Assembly (NCBI RefSeq): GCF_021278985.1
Contig: NZ_CP082833.1
Span: 2,480,001-2,544,000, forward strand
Direction: 5' to 3'
DNA: 64,000 bases
Source of the DNA: Citrobacter rodentium NBRC 105723 = DSM 16636
GTDB taxonomy: Bacteria > Pseudomonadota > Gammaproteobacteria > Enterobacterales > Enterobacteriaceae
Every line of letters starts with the position of its first letter. The first letter of the stretch is position 1. The translations under genes were made by a program, and so were the position numbers. Below the pieces are notes generated by a model. That model ran no database searches. It saw only the letters and a program-made list of their open reading frames with translations, and had not been told where the DNA came from. This document shows positions 10,307-18,604 of this stretch, one piece after another.

Positions 10307-11048
10307 AGTCTTCGCTTATCCTTGCGCCCTGATCGTTGACCAACGTCACGGTGACTTTTCCTGAGAGAGGTTTACTTATCTTTTTTCCCGGCGCCCAAAA
10401 AGAGTGGCTGGAAAAGGGCGCAACCATATCCGCTTCGAGTTCAACCGGGGCGTGATTGACCGTAGCCTGTATATTGCTGACAGAGGCGAACCAGGGCGTG
10501 GGGTTGGTCAGGCGAATGCCATATCCATGCCTGGCGTCATGTACCGCGTTTACCTGTAACTTTTTCCCCAGGTCGCGCGGACTGCCCAGATTCGTGGGGC
10601 GATAAAAAAGTTTTATACGCGTACGCAGCATGACCAGCATTTTATTTTGCTGCGAGGTGCCCTCGAGATTTGAAGGCGGAACCTGTAGCGCATTGAACCA
10701 GAATACCGATTCACGATCTTCCGGCAGGGGTTTCTTACCCGTAAAAACAACGCGAACAACCTGGCCCGCCTTTGGCTGTATTCTGAATACCGGCGGTGTT
10801 GTAATAAATGGCGTTAAGCGGGGATCCTGCGGACGAACGTTAATATCGCCATCGTCAAACCACGTTTCCACGATATACGGAAACGCATCATTATTTTTTA
10901 GCTGTACATCGACGGATGAGACGTCAGAGGGATAGATAATTCTGCTGCCGATGATTGTCACGCTGGCATAAAGCGAGGAGAGAGGGATAAACAGAAATAA
11001 GAAAGCGAACAGCCATCGTATTCCTGAAAGCCGGACATCCTTTTTCAT
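10287..11048 (-). CDS. Periplasmic fimbrial chaperone (FimC/PapD family)
   Basis: 253 residues with a hydrophobic signal segment (WLFAFLFLFIPLSSLYA) and the two-domain immunoglobulin-like fold expected of PapD-type chaperones. Landmarks are SRIIYPSD near the mature start, the G1-strand region, FWFNALQVPP, the family signature RTRIKLFYRP, and LTNPTPWFASV. It would donate its G1 strand to pilin subunits in the periplasm and hand them to the usher, whose gene overlaps the last 20 bases of this one. It lies just downstream of the broken pilin gene, separated by a stem-loop that could attenuate transcription. The gene is intact. Confidence 0.93.
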   Translation of the reverse strand: MKKDVRLSGIRWLFAFLFLFIPLSSLYASVTIIGSRIIYPSDVSSVDVQLKNNDAFPYIVETWFDDGDINVRPQDPRLTPFITTPPVFRIQPKAGQVVRVVFTGKKPLPEDRESVFWFNALQVPPSNLEGTSQQNKMLVMLRTRIKLFYRPTNLGSPRDLGKKLQVNAVHDARHGYGIRLTNPTPWFASVSNIQATVNHAPVELEADMVAPFSSHSFWAPGKKISKPLSGKVTVTLVNDQGARISEDYEVTHN

Positions 11049-11075
11049 CTCAAAAGCTCCATCAGAACCTAAAAT

Positions 11076-11096
11076 AGCCTGGCATTACGCCAGGCT
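11076..11096 (-). terminator. Intercistronic stem-loop between pilin and chaperone genes
   Basis: Perfect 8-bp stem AGCCTGGC/GCCAGGCT with a 5-base loop, followed on the minus strand by ATTTTAGG. The position directly after the major pilin gene suggests a partial terminator or mRNA stabiliser that would keep pilin transcript in excess over chaperone and usher transcript. Confidence 0.55.
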
Positions 11097-11105
11097 CAGC
11101 ATCAG

Positions 11106-11642
11106 TTATTGATATGAAACGGAATATTGCAGCGTCGCTTTCACAGAGCCCGCCGTTGCTTTACCGGTTGAATAATATTGCGCGGTGTAGGTCGCGCTGG
11201 CTTCAGATGCGCCAGCTTCCAGTTGCAGATCGCCATTACCGGTAAAACCGTTGGTCAGATTAATAACCGCATCAGAGGTATCCAGAAGCTGGACTTCAAC
11301 ATTTTTAGCGCTACCGGTATTGCCCAGGTTGCCATTACTGGTCACCTGATTGCCGACGAAAACGGTAGAAATTTTGGTTGTTTTCGCCACGTCGCCCATA
11401 CAACCCGATACGCCAATATCAAAAGTAACCTAGCCTGCGGTTTCACCGTCTTGGGTTAAATCTTTGCTACTGACGGTAGGTAATAACACGACGGGTTTCG
11501 CCTGATTGCCATTAATTGCTACGGAGCACGTTTCATCGGTCACTTCGCCCTGGAAGGTGATGGTATTATCAGATGCCGCCAGCGCGCTGGTTGAAATAAA
11601 AAGCGATGCGGCGAGCAGGGTTACGGCATTTTTTTTGAACAT
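11106..11642 (-). pseudogene. Major fimbrial pilin interrupted by an in-frame amber codon
   Basis: The whole reading frame is 178 codons plus stop and is typical of a type 1-like pilin: signal peptide to ALAASDN, a first Cys in DETCSVAING, the second in IGVSGCMGD, and the C-terminal donor strand SVKATLQYSVSYQ. Codon 71 is TAG (11432-11430), between GETAG and VTFDIGVSGC, and the same frame continues intact on both sides. A single base change (for example CAG to TAG) explains it. Without suppression only a 70-residue fragment with one cysteine is made, which could not fold or polymerise. The gene heads the minus-strand operon with chaperone, usher and chimeric adhesin. Confidence 0.9.
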
Positions 11643-12111
11643 GATTAATTTAGTCCTTTAGTTACGTTTTTATTCAGGCGCAAATCATTATTGCCCTGAA
11701 ATACGGTTGATAACGTTAATGTCTACAGCTTATTTGGTTGGCGGGGCAGCTGTGCAGAAGGTTCACTTTTCCTGCGTGATGTTGCTCCGTTTGACGCAAA
11801 TGGTTCACACGGTCAATGTGACAAGAGCGAGTCTAGGGAAAACATTCTGAAAAGTATTGACTGCCGATCTGAATAACTCTTACTTTTTTCTTACCCCTTT
11901 GACATTGGCATATTCCGCCAGTATGGTTTAGACGATTCAGAAAAAGTAAGGTGTTTAACTTGTTGATTCTGCAATTGAATTTTTACGCAATTTAACGGAG
12001 TTTATTATTGGCAACTTCCTGAGGGAAATCACTTTTACAGCGGGGATGAATTTTGTTCAGAGCGTGTTAATATTGTCAGCGATGGAATAATGTAGTCAGA
12101 ACAGGGTGGCA
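11643..12111. promoter_or_regulatory. Intergenic region between the first fimbrial operon and a MarT-like gene
   Basis: About 470 AT-rich bases between divergent genes with no convincing reading frame. It must hold the promoters of the leftward fimbrial operon and probably of the rightward regulator gene. I see no invertible repeats like those of fimS and no clear operator. Confidence 0.5.
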
Positions 12112-12861
12112 ATGAACGCAAAGAAATTTCTGTTAGATCAACGTGTGCTATTTGATAGCGTTAAAATGACATTAACTCAGGAAGATAAAGTCGTCAGACT
12201 CTCGGAATCAGAATGCCATTTGCTGCTGGCTTTCTGGCAGGGGCTTTATAAAAAAGAAGAAATTATTCATTTCGTCTGGAAAAGTCGCGGTGGCTGCGTC
12301 TCTGAGTCCAGTTATTACAAACTGATTAATCAGTTGCGAAATAGCTTCAGCAACGTCGGGCTGCTCGCTTCCGATATTGTTACCCGGCCGCGGGTTGGCA
12401 TATCGCTGTCGGTGCCAATGACTCCGGTTGATGAAACGCCTGCGCCCCGGATAACACCGGATAATACGACTGCGGATGCTGAACCCGTTAATCTTTCGCC
12501 TGAGCCGCAGACATTAAAAAATGCCGACAGAAGATATCTGTATCTGACCGCCAGTATCTTGTTTTTGCTTCTTGTTTCTGTCGCGGTCTGTCTTTATCAC
12601 ACCTTACCCCGACATGAAGCGGAAGGGGTGTTTATCTCTCTCGGCGAGTTTGATGGCTATCACTTTTATAAAATGAAGGGAGACAAAGTCACATTTAATG
12701 AAGTGATTAACGCATATACGACGATGACGCTCAAAATTTACCGACGAAACGGGCGCTACATCTACTACGTCCGGGAGCCTGACATCAATATTTTCTTTCA
12801 ATGTTTAAATCCAGTGGAAACAGCGGTGCCAAAATGTCTGACCATAAAAGAACGATACTGA
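12112..12861 (+). CDS. ToxR/CadC/MarT-like membrane-bound winged-helix regulator (copy 1)
   Basis: 249 residues from ATG 12112, preceded by AGGGTG (an in-frame GTG lies two codons upstream). Residues 1-100 form an OmpR/ToxR-type winged-helix DNA-binding domain (LSESECHLLLAFWQG, then YYKLINQLRNSF and VTRPRVGI). A Pro-rich linker leads to one membrane helix at about 143-164 and a short periplasmic domain of about 85 residues with Cys near 231 and 242, just before the end LTIKERY. This is the layout of Salmonella MarT and E. coli YqeI, which bind DNA while anchored in the inner membrane. The last 28 bases overlap the FidL-like gene. It is divergent from the first fimbrial operon, a plausible but untested target. 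Confidence 0.85.
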   Translation: MNAKKFLLDQRVLFDSVKMTLTQEDKVVRLSESECHLLLAFWQGLYKKEEIIHFVWKSRGGCVSESSYYKLINQLRNSFSNVGLLASDIVTRPRVGISLSVPMTPVDETPAPRITPDNTTADAEPVNLSPEPQTLKNADRRYLYLTASILFLLLVSVAVCLYHTLPRHEAEGVFISLGEFDGYHFYKMKGDKVTFNEVINAYTTMTLKIYRRNGRYIYYVREPDINIFFQCLNPVETAVPKCLTIKERY

Positions 12862-13340
12862 CGATAAGCATTATCTTTATCCTGTTGCTTATTTTATTGA
12901 CGATAGCGCTACGATGGGAAAACCGGCGCAATACTGTCGTCGTTGATGATTTCATCTGCACATCGAAATCAATCGTTTATCTTGCGCCAATGCAGACGAA
13001 GCTGAGCGGTACGTTTGTCCTTAATCTGAAATCAGAACGGCTGGCGATTCATTATAAGGTGGAAAAGGAAGGGCGACCGAAAAGATTGTTTTTTCAGGAT
13101 ATTAATATCACCAAACTCCTCAGGACCAGCGTCAGGACGTTCACTTTTAAAGTAAACTCGGTCAAAAAATACCCGGCAGACACCACCGAAGGGATGTTTT
13201 CCTGGCTGCGTCTGCTACAGCCCGGAACGGTGAATGAGCTTAAGCTGGTTAAAATTGGCAAGAATACCTATATGTATTCCCTCAATCGCCGTATCTATAA
13301 TATCTGTACCACTAGTTCCGGCTCGCTGGGGGCGACGTAG
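12834..13340 (+). CDS. FidL-like small membrane protein (copy 1), partner of the MarT-like regulator
   Basis: 168 residues from ATG 12834, chosen because it gives the same 28-base overlap with its regulator as the second pair at 15791. A single N-terminal membrane helix (ILTISIIFILLLILLTIAL) is followed by a periplasmic domain with two cysteines, one in DDFICTSKS and one near the C-terminus in YNICTTS, which could form a disulfide. The closest named relative by layout is FidL, encoded next to marT in Salmonella pathogenicity island 3, whose role is unknown. The arrangement resembles ToxR-ToxS, where the small partner stabilises the sensor's periplasmic domain. That role is inference here. Confidence 0.78.
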   Translation: MSDHKRTILTISIIFILLLILLTIALRWENRRNTVVVDDFICTSKSIVYLAPMQTKLSGTFVLNLKSERLAIHYKVEKEGRPKRLFFQDINITKLLRTSVRTFTFKVNSVKKYPADTTEGMFSWLRLLQPGTVNELKLVKIGKNTYMYSLNRRIYNICTTSSGSLGAT

Positions 13341-13520
13341 TTAGCCGCGTACAGTAATGGCTGGTCAGGAATGTCATCATTGAATAAATGTTGCTGTATA
13401 TATTGTTACTGAAGGGTATTATTGCGCGTTGAATTTTGTCTATGTCTGACCTGTGTTAGTATAAATAAGGTAAGATGGAAGGCATATTAAGTAAAAGGCG
13501 CGTAATGAGAGGGTAACATT

Positions 13521-15062
13521 TTGAAAATAAAGAAATCCTTTCTAATGTTGTCCATCTTTATTCCTTTAGGAATTATGATTTCCCTTGCTTTTGTCGTCAG
13601 TACGCTGATTTTAAAGCAGGATATTTCCATCAGCGGTAAAACGTTATTACGTTTCAGTTCCGATATGTCCGCCGTTTCCTGGCGCGCGACGAAGAAAGCC
13701 GCGCTGCTGGTTAACCGCCGCTGTCCCGATATGCTGGATGCGCTGACGCGAACACGGGCTTTTACCCCCTATATTCGCGATATCGGCGTTCTGGAAAACG
13801 GAGAGATGACCTGTTCATTTGTGTCGGGGGAAAAAAGGCAGCCCTTTTCGCAACTGAGCGGTCTGACGCTGCCTGCGCTTTTGCCTGAACGTATGATACT
13901 TGTTGCGAAAAGAATGGCAGAGGGACCCGATCGGCCTGTTATTCTCTACGCGGAAAAAATCTCGGCGCAAAAAGCCGTTTTTACAATCGTCGATTCACAA
14001 TATATCCAGGAACTTATGGATATTCTGGCGGCGGAAAGATCCTCCGTGTTCAGGCTGACGATGGGGAACGGTAATGCCATCGTCAGCGGCGTCGATAGCG
14101 GTGAAAAGCCATTCCTGACGCAGCGCTTTACTTCGGCCAACGGTGATATTCATCTGCGGGTAGAAACCTCTTTTTCCACGCTATCCGCCTGGTGGCTGCA
14201 AAATTTGTTAATCTTCATTCTGCTCTCGCTCTGCTTCTCTTTTTTGTTTGTTTTGCTGTACCGCCGTTGGCGTCAAAAGAGCTTATCGTTGGGACGTGAA
14301 ATTGAGCGTGGGATCGCTAACAACGAATTTCAGGTCCATTATCAGCCCGTCTTTAACGTCGGTCGCAGCGCCTGCGGCGGCGCAGAAGCATTATTACGCT
14401 GGCCGCAGCCCCATGGCCGTTTTATTTCTCCCGATATCTTTATCACCGCTGCGGAAAATGAAGGCAAAATTGTCGCGCTTACCCGTCATCTCTTTGACTT
14501 AATTGCAAAGGATGTCAGTCGCTGGAAGGTGCCGGAGGGCTTTTATATCAGCGTCAACATTGCGCCCGAGCACCTTATTAGCGACGATTTCGTCAGCGAT
14601 GTGATGGCGCTAAAGGAACGGCTGGCTAAACTGGGGCTGATCCTGGAATTAACTGAGCGGAGTTTAATTGCTGAACCGGCTAAGGTGTCGGCAAAACTGG
14701 AGCTGTTGCGGAGTCAGCAAGTAGAAATCGCCATTGATGACTTTGGCACCGGCTACTGTTCGCTCTCGTATCTGCAACAGTTACCTGCGGATTACCTTAA
14801 AATCGACCGCACGTTTATTAACACCATTGATACCAGCGGCAGCGATGTTCCGATCCTCGATACCATTATCACGTTGAGTCAAAATCTGGGGCTACAGGTT
14901 GTTGCTGAAGGAGTCAGTTCGAAACACCAGCTGCGCTATATCCTGGATCAGGGGGTGAATTATATTCAGGGATATCTGTATGCCAGGCCGATGAGTTCAG
15001 CCGATTTTATGGTATGGCTTGATAAAGATGTTCAGCAACAGAACAGGATCGTCAGTGAGTAA
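13521..15062 (+). CDS. CSS-motif EAL-domain cyclic-di-GMP phosphodiesterase
   Basis: 513 residues from a TTG start behind GAGAGGG. There is a membrane helix at about 8-30, a periplasmic sensor domain to about 222 with Cys68 and Cys98 (TCSF, the CSS-motif position), a second helix at about 227-247, then an EAL domain. The catalytic set is complete: Glu289 (AEALLRW), Asn346, Glu376 (ELTER), Asp406-Asp407 (IDDFGTGY), Lys427, Glu463 (VAEGV) and Gln483. It should therefore hydrolyse cyclic di-GMP. Relatives in E. coli (PdeB, PdeC, PdeN) are thought to respond to the redox state of the periplasmic cysteines. The gene ends 15 bases before a second MarT-like regulator, so the three genes probably form an operon. 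Confidence 0.9.
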   Translation: MKIKKSFLMLSIFIPLGIMISLAFVVSTLILKQDISISGKTLLRFSSDMSAVSWRATKKAALLVNRRCPDMLDALTRTRAFTPYIRDIGVLENGEMTCSFVSGEKRQPFSQLSGLTLPALLPERMILVAKRMAEGPDRPVILYAEKISAQKAVFTIVDSQYIQELMDILAAERSSVFRLTMGNGNAIVSGVDSGEKPFLTQRFTSANGDIHLRVETSFSTLSAWWLQNLLIFILLSLCFSFLFVLLYRRWRQKSLSLGREIERGIANNEFQVHYQPVFNVGRSACGGAEALLRWPQPHGRFISPDIFITAAENEGKIVALTRHLFDLIAKDVSRWKVPEGFYISVNIAPEHLISDDFVSDVMALKERLAKLGLILELTERSLIAEPAKVSAKLELLRSQQVEIAIDDFGTGYCSLSYLQQLPADYLKIDRTFINTIDTSGSDVPILDTIITLSQNLGLQVVAEGVSSKHQLRYILDQGVNYIQGYLYARPMSSADFMVWLDKDVQQQNRIVSE

Positions 15063-15077
15063 ACGGCACAATCATTT

Positions 15078-15818
15078 ATGAGCGGAAAAAAGTATCTTAT
15101 CGATGATCGCGTGATTTTTGATTGCGAGCGTATGACCCTGTCGCGGTCGGAAGAAACGGTGACGCTTTCAGAAGCCGAAAGAAATTTGCTGCTGGCTTTT
15201 TATCAGGGATTATTCAAAAAAGATGAGCTGATTGCCTGGGTCTGGGGGCGCAAGGGCGTCGTGGTGTCAGATGCCAGTTACTATAAATTGCTTAATCAGC
15301 TACGCAACTCATTCACCAGAATCGGCTTAGAATCTTCCTCGCTGGTTACTCGCCCTAAGGTCGGCGTTGAGCTGGTGGTTCCCATCACGCTGATTGAACC
15401 TGATAGTGGCCAAAAAACAGACGACCTGGCGGCGGAAAGTCAGCCGGTAACGCCTGACGCAACTCAGCCAGCGGCGTCATCAAACGCGCCGTTGAAGGCG
15501 GGTGTTAAAGACTGGTTTTTTTTCGCCATGGCCGGGTTACTTTTGGTGGCTGCGATACTAGCATCCCGGCAGGAACGCCAGCGCTATTTTGCAGAGCCGA
15601 TTACCCATGATGGCTACCGTTTTTATACCCTTCGCGATGATAAAACCTCCTATGATGATGTTATTGAAGCATACGCCGAGTTGACCACGCCGGTTTATAA
15701 GCAAAATGGCCGTCATATCTATTACATCAGAGTCCCTGACGTTCATATCTTCGTACAATGTCTTAATCAATTAAACGCCGCGGAGCCTAAATGTATTACT
15801 CTCAAAGAACGTTATTAA
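15078..15818 (+). CDS. ToxR/CadC/MarT-like membrane-bound winged-helix regulator (copy 2)
   Basis: 246 residues, clearly paralogous to the protein starting at 12112: the start MSGKKYLIDDRVIFD matches MNAKKFLLDQRVLFD, and both end in LKERY or IKERY. It has an N-terminal winged-helix domain (LSEAERNLLLAFYQG, YYKLLNQLRNSF, VTRPKVGV), a linker, a membrane helix near 166-183, and a small periplasmic domain with Cys228 and Cys239. It follows the EAL gene by 15 bases and overlaps a FidL-like gene by 28 bases. A membrane-tied regulator made together with a cyclic-di-GMP phosphodiesterase suggests control of surface structures, perhaps the nearby fimbriae. The target is not known. Confidence 0.85.
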   Translation: MSGKKYLIDDRVIFDCERMTLSRSEETVTLSEAERNLLLAFYQGLFKKDELIAWVWGRKGVVVSDASYYKLLNQLRNSFTRIGLESSSLVTRPKVGVELVVPITLIEPDSGQKTDDLAAESQPVTPDATQPAASSNAPLKAGVKDWFFFAMAGLLLVAAILASRQERQRYFAEPITHDGYRFYTLRDDKTSYDDVIEAYAELTTPVYKQNGRHIYYIRVPDVHIFVQCLNQLNAAEPKCITLKERY

Positions 15819-16279
15819 GAATATTAACCGTATTCTTGCTACTCGTTTCCGCTCTGTTCTGGCTACAGGCGCTAAAGAAATATGCTGATTACCAGCCTGA
15901 CGTGGGCGATTTTTTGTGTACAACGAAAACCATTAGCAACATCGTACCGAAGGGGATAACGGTCACTGGCGATATTGTGATTGATTTTAAAATGCAGCGT
16001 ATTACTCTGCAATATGATGTTCGTCAGCAAAGCAATAAACATACTATGTTCTATCGCGACATTTATTTAAAAGATCTGCGTCGCGTCGGAGACGACCTCT
16101 TTACCTTTGCCGTCGCTTCAGTGACAACGTTCCCTAATGATAATGCTGGCAATCTGTTTTCTTATTTCCGCTTACTCCATCCGGATGCCAAAAACGAATT
16201 GCGTATCCAGCCCATCGGTGAGAAAACCTACCTTTTTTCGCTTAACCGACAGATTTATAACGTCTGTATCGCCAGCTAA
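15791..16279 (+). CDS. FidL-like small membrane protein (copy 2)
   Basis: 162 residues. One N-terminal membrane helix (ILTVFLLLVSALFWLQAL) and a periplasmic domain with two cysteines in the same places as copy 1 (DFLCTTKT and YNVCIAS). Other shared blocks are FxYFRLLHP against FSWLRLLQP, and SLNRQIYNVC against SLNRRIYNIC, so the two FidL-like proteins are paralogues duplicated together with their regulators. The start codon lies inside the end of the MarT-like gene, which implies translational coupling. Its function is not established. A ToxS-like partner role is the best guess. Confidence 0.78.
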   Translation: MYYSQRTLLRILTVFLLLVSALFWLQALKKYADYQPDVGDFLCTTKTISNIVPKGITVTGDIVIDFKMQRITLQYDVRQQSNKHTMFYRDIYLKDLRRVGDDLFTFAVASVTTFPNDNAGNLFSYFRLLHPDAKNELRIQPIGEKTYLFSLNRQIYNVCIAS

Positions 16280-16515
16280 GTCGCTGAAAAAACTACTGTT
16301 ATTCTTCTGGCGTCACGGTCAATGCTGAAAAGTGTCGCCGCAACGTATGAATTTTTTCTGAATGTGAAATTATAAGTTTTGTAAGAGATTATTCCATACT
16401 TATCCATGCCTGGTACGCTACATTACCGCCGCTTCAGACGCGATGGAAAACGCGCATAAGCTTAATATCATTGGTTTATTTTCTTTCTGATCCAGGATAA
16501 GTGGGAGTATTTTAA

Positions 16516-17055
16516 ATGTTATCGCGAGTTTGTGGCGCAGCCGTTATTGGTTTAACGCTTTTTACAACGCATCAGAGTTTTGCCGCAGGTAGTCATACGA
16601 TATCGTTAGGTTATGCGCAAACGCATTTAAGCGCGCTGAAAAATTCGCAAAGTAAAGACCTCCACGGCTTTAACATTAAATATCGCTATGAAGTAAATGA
16701 ACGCTGGGGATTTATTGGCGCATTTACCGCCGCTCAGGAAGAAGTGGAACATTATACCTGGCAGTCCGCGAAATTGAAAAAGGCGGGTTCAGATACCGTT
16801 GATTATGAATCAATAATGTTTGGTCCAGCTTATCGTTTTAATGACTACCTGAGCCTTTACGGTAATGTCGGCATGGGCAGAATGAAGATCAAAAATAATC
16901 ATGCCAACGCATCTACCGATGATTCATTTGCCTACGGCGCGGGCGTCATTTTCAATCCGTTAGCCAGCTTAACGCTGGATCTGTCATGGGAAGCGGCACG
17001 GTTTTTTTCCGTTGATGCGGATACGTTTGGCGTAAGCGTCGGCTATCGCTTCTGA
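16516..17055 (+). CDS. Ail/OmpX-family outer-membrane beta-barrel protein
   Basis: 179 residues with a signal peptide ending QSFA, then the eight-stranded barrel pattern of the Ail/Lom/OmpX family: SHTISLGYAQTHL, FNIKYRYEVNERWGFIG, a long extracellular loop, FGPAYRFNDYLSLYGNVG, and the terminal GVSVGYRF ending in Phe for outer-membrane insertion. Members of this family mediate adhesion, serum resistance or only membrane homeostasis, so the role here is open. A GGGAG ribosome site precedes the ATG. An IS903-type element begins 31 bases after the stop and separates it from the lipoprotein gene that originally followed. Confidence 0.85.
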   Translation: MLSRVCGAAVIGLTLFTTHQSFAAGSHTISLGYAQTHLSALKNSQSKDLHGFNIKYRYEVNERWGFIGAFTAAQEEVEHYTWQSAKLKKAGSDTVDYESIMFGPAYRFNDYLSLYGNVGMGRMKIKNNHANASTDDSFAYGAGVIFNPLASLTLDLSWEAARFFSVDADTFGVSVGYRF

Positions 17056-17086
17056 TTACCATTTTCATGTTTCTTTAAGGTGAATA

Positions 17087-18143
17087 GGCTTTGTTGAATA
17101 AATCAGATTTCGGGTAAGTCTCCCCCGTAGCGGGTTGTGTTTTCAGGCAATACGCACGCTTTCAGGCATACCTGCTTTCGTCATTTTGTTCAGCGCTCGT
17201 ACCAGGGCCATAGCCTCCGCAACCTGACCATCGTAGTCACGCAGCGTCAGTGAACCCCCGAACAGCTGTTTTACCCGGTACATCGCCGTTTCCGCTATCG
17301 AGCGACGGTTGTAATCTGTTGTCCATTTCCACCGCGCATTACTCCCGGTCATTCGCTGATTAGCCACTGCACGGTTACGGTCTGCATATTCACCGGGCCA
17401 GTAACCCGCACCTTTTCGGGGAGGAATAAGCGCGCTGATTTTTTTGCGGCGCAGTTCATCGTGACAGAGCCGGGTATCGTAAGCCCCGTCTGCCGCGGCT
17501 GCCCTGATTTTTCTGTGAGTCTGCCGGATAAGGCCCGGGAAGGCTTCTGAGTCCGTGACGTTATTCAGCGACAGGTCTGCACAGACAACTTCATGTGTGT
17601 TGCTGTCAACAGCAAGATGCAACTTTCGCCAGATACGACGGCGCTCTTTGCCGTGCTTTCTGACTTTCCATTCGCCTTCACCAAAGACCTTCAGCCCGGT
17701 GGAATCAATCACCAGGTGTGCGATTTCACCCCGGGTGGACGTTTTGAAACTGACATTAACCGACTTTGCCCGCTTACTGACACTGGTGTAATCCGGGCAG
17801 CGCAACGGAACGTTCATCAGGGCAAAAATGGAATCAATAAAACCCTGCGCAGCCCGCAGGGTCAGCCGGAATACGCGTTTAATCACCAGAACGGTGGTGA
17901 TGGCGAGATCAGAATAGCGCTGGGGCCTTCCTCGTGATGAAGGTGTTGCCGACTCATACCAGGCCTGAATCGCCTCATCATCCAGCCAGAAAGTGAGGGA
18001 GCCACGGTTGATGAGAGCTTTGTTGTAGGTGGACCAGTTGGTGATTCTGAACTTTTGCTTTGCCACGGAATGGTCTGTGTTGTCGGGAGGATGCGTGATC
18101 TGATCCTTCAACTCAGCAAAAGTTCGATTTATTCAACAAAGCC
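17087..18143 (-). mobile_element. IS903-type insertion sequence (IS5 family), copy 1
   Basis: Exactly 1,057 bases with 18-bp terminal inverted repeats beginning GGCTTTGTTGAATAAATC. It is flanked by a perfect 9-bp duplication AGGTGAATA (17078-17086 and 18144-18152), the size expected for IS903. It carries one minus-strand transposase gene and looks identical to the copy at 49334-50390. It sits between the ail-like gene and the lipoprotein gene. Confidence 0.96.
17143..18066 (-). CDS. IS903-type transposase
   Basis: 307 residues, the standard IS903 length, when begun at GTG 18066 (AKQKFRITNW). An in-frame ATG at 18111 would add 15 residues. The DDE catalytic triad is visible: Asp in VIDSTGLKVFG, Asp in AAADGAYDTR, and Glu in RRSIAETAMYRVK with the IS5-family spacing of Arg and Lys. 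The frame is intact, so the element should still be able to move. The second copy in the window encodes the same protein. Confidence 0.95.
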   Translation of the reverse strand: MAKQKFRITNWSTYNKALINRGSLTFWLDDEAIQAWYESATPSSRGRPQRYSDLAITTVLVIKRVFRLTLRAAQGFIDSIFALMNVPLRCPDYTSVSKRAKSVNVSFKTSTRGEIAHLVIDSTGLKVFGEGEWKVRKHGKERRRIWRKLHLAVDSNTHEVVCADLSLNNVTDSEAFPGLIRQTHRKIRAAAADGAYDTRLCHDELRRKKISALIPPRKGAGYWPGEYADRNRAVANQRMTGSNARWKWTTDYNRRSIAETAMYRVKQLFGGSLTLRDYDGQVAEAMALVRALNKMTKAGMPESVRIA

Positions 18144-18152
18144 AGGTGAATA

Positions 18153-18509
18153 ATGAAATTTATTATCGTGGTGTTCTCTGCGCTGCTTCTGAGCGCCTGT
18201 AGCGCTAATTCACTGAAGGCTGGCGCCGGACAGGTGCGTATTACGCATAATGAGCCGGGAAAAGCCTGTTCATGGTTAGGCGACGTTACCGGTAGCCAGG
18301 GGAATTTCTTTACCGGCGGCTGGACGTCAAACAGTAATCTGGAAACCGGGGCGCGTAACGATTTAAAAAATCAGGCCTGGGAAATGGGCGGTAACCTTGT
18401 CGTGCTGTTGACCCAGCGGGCGGGGCAGACCGGCAGCGCTTATCAGGGGAGCGGCTCAAGCCAACAAACCAATGTGACCTTAAGCGGATCGGTTTACCGG
18501 TGTCCGTAA
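18153..18509 (+). CDS. DUF4156 (YjeI-like) outer-membrane lipoprotein
   Basis: 118 residues with a lipoprotein signal (lipobox LSAC, Cys at about 16) and the short secreted domain of the DUF4156/YjeI family, with GKACSWLGDVTGSQG, NDLKNQAWEMGGN and the final SGSVYRCP. Function is unknown in this family. The ATG directly follows the right target duplication of the IS903 copy. The duplicated AGGTGAATA keeps a usable AGG ribosome site in place, but any promoter upstream of the insertion point is now 1 kb away. Confidence 0.8.
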   Translation: MKFIIVVFSALLLSACSANSLKAGAGQVRITHNEPGKACSWLGDVTGSQGNFFTGGWTSNSNLETGARNDLKNQAWEMGGNLVVLLTQRAGQTGSAYQGSGSSQQTNVTLSGSVYRCP

Positions 18510-18527
18510 CCTGAATACCCGCAAGGC

Positions 18528-18561
18528 GAATTAAGGCAGACGCTTGTGCCTGCCTTAATTC
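18528..18561 (+). terminator. Strong stem-loop after the lipoprotein gene
   Basis: Perfect 12-bp stem GAATTAAGGCAG/CTGCCTTAATTC with a 10-base loop, starting 19 bases after the lipoprotein stop. There is no clear U-run, so it may be a weak terminator or a transcript-stabilising hairpin. Confidence 0.45.
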
Positions 18562-18604
18562 AGACCGGTTAATCCTGAAAGACAGTCGGCAAAGGGGGCG
18601 GCTG

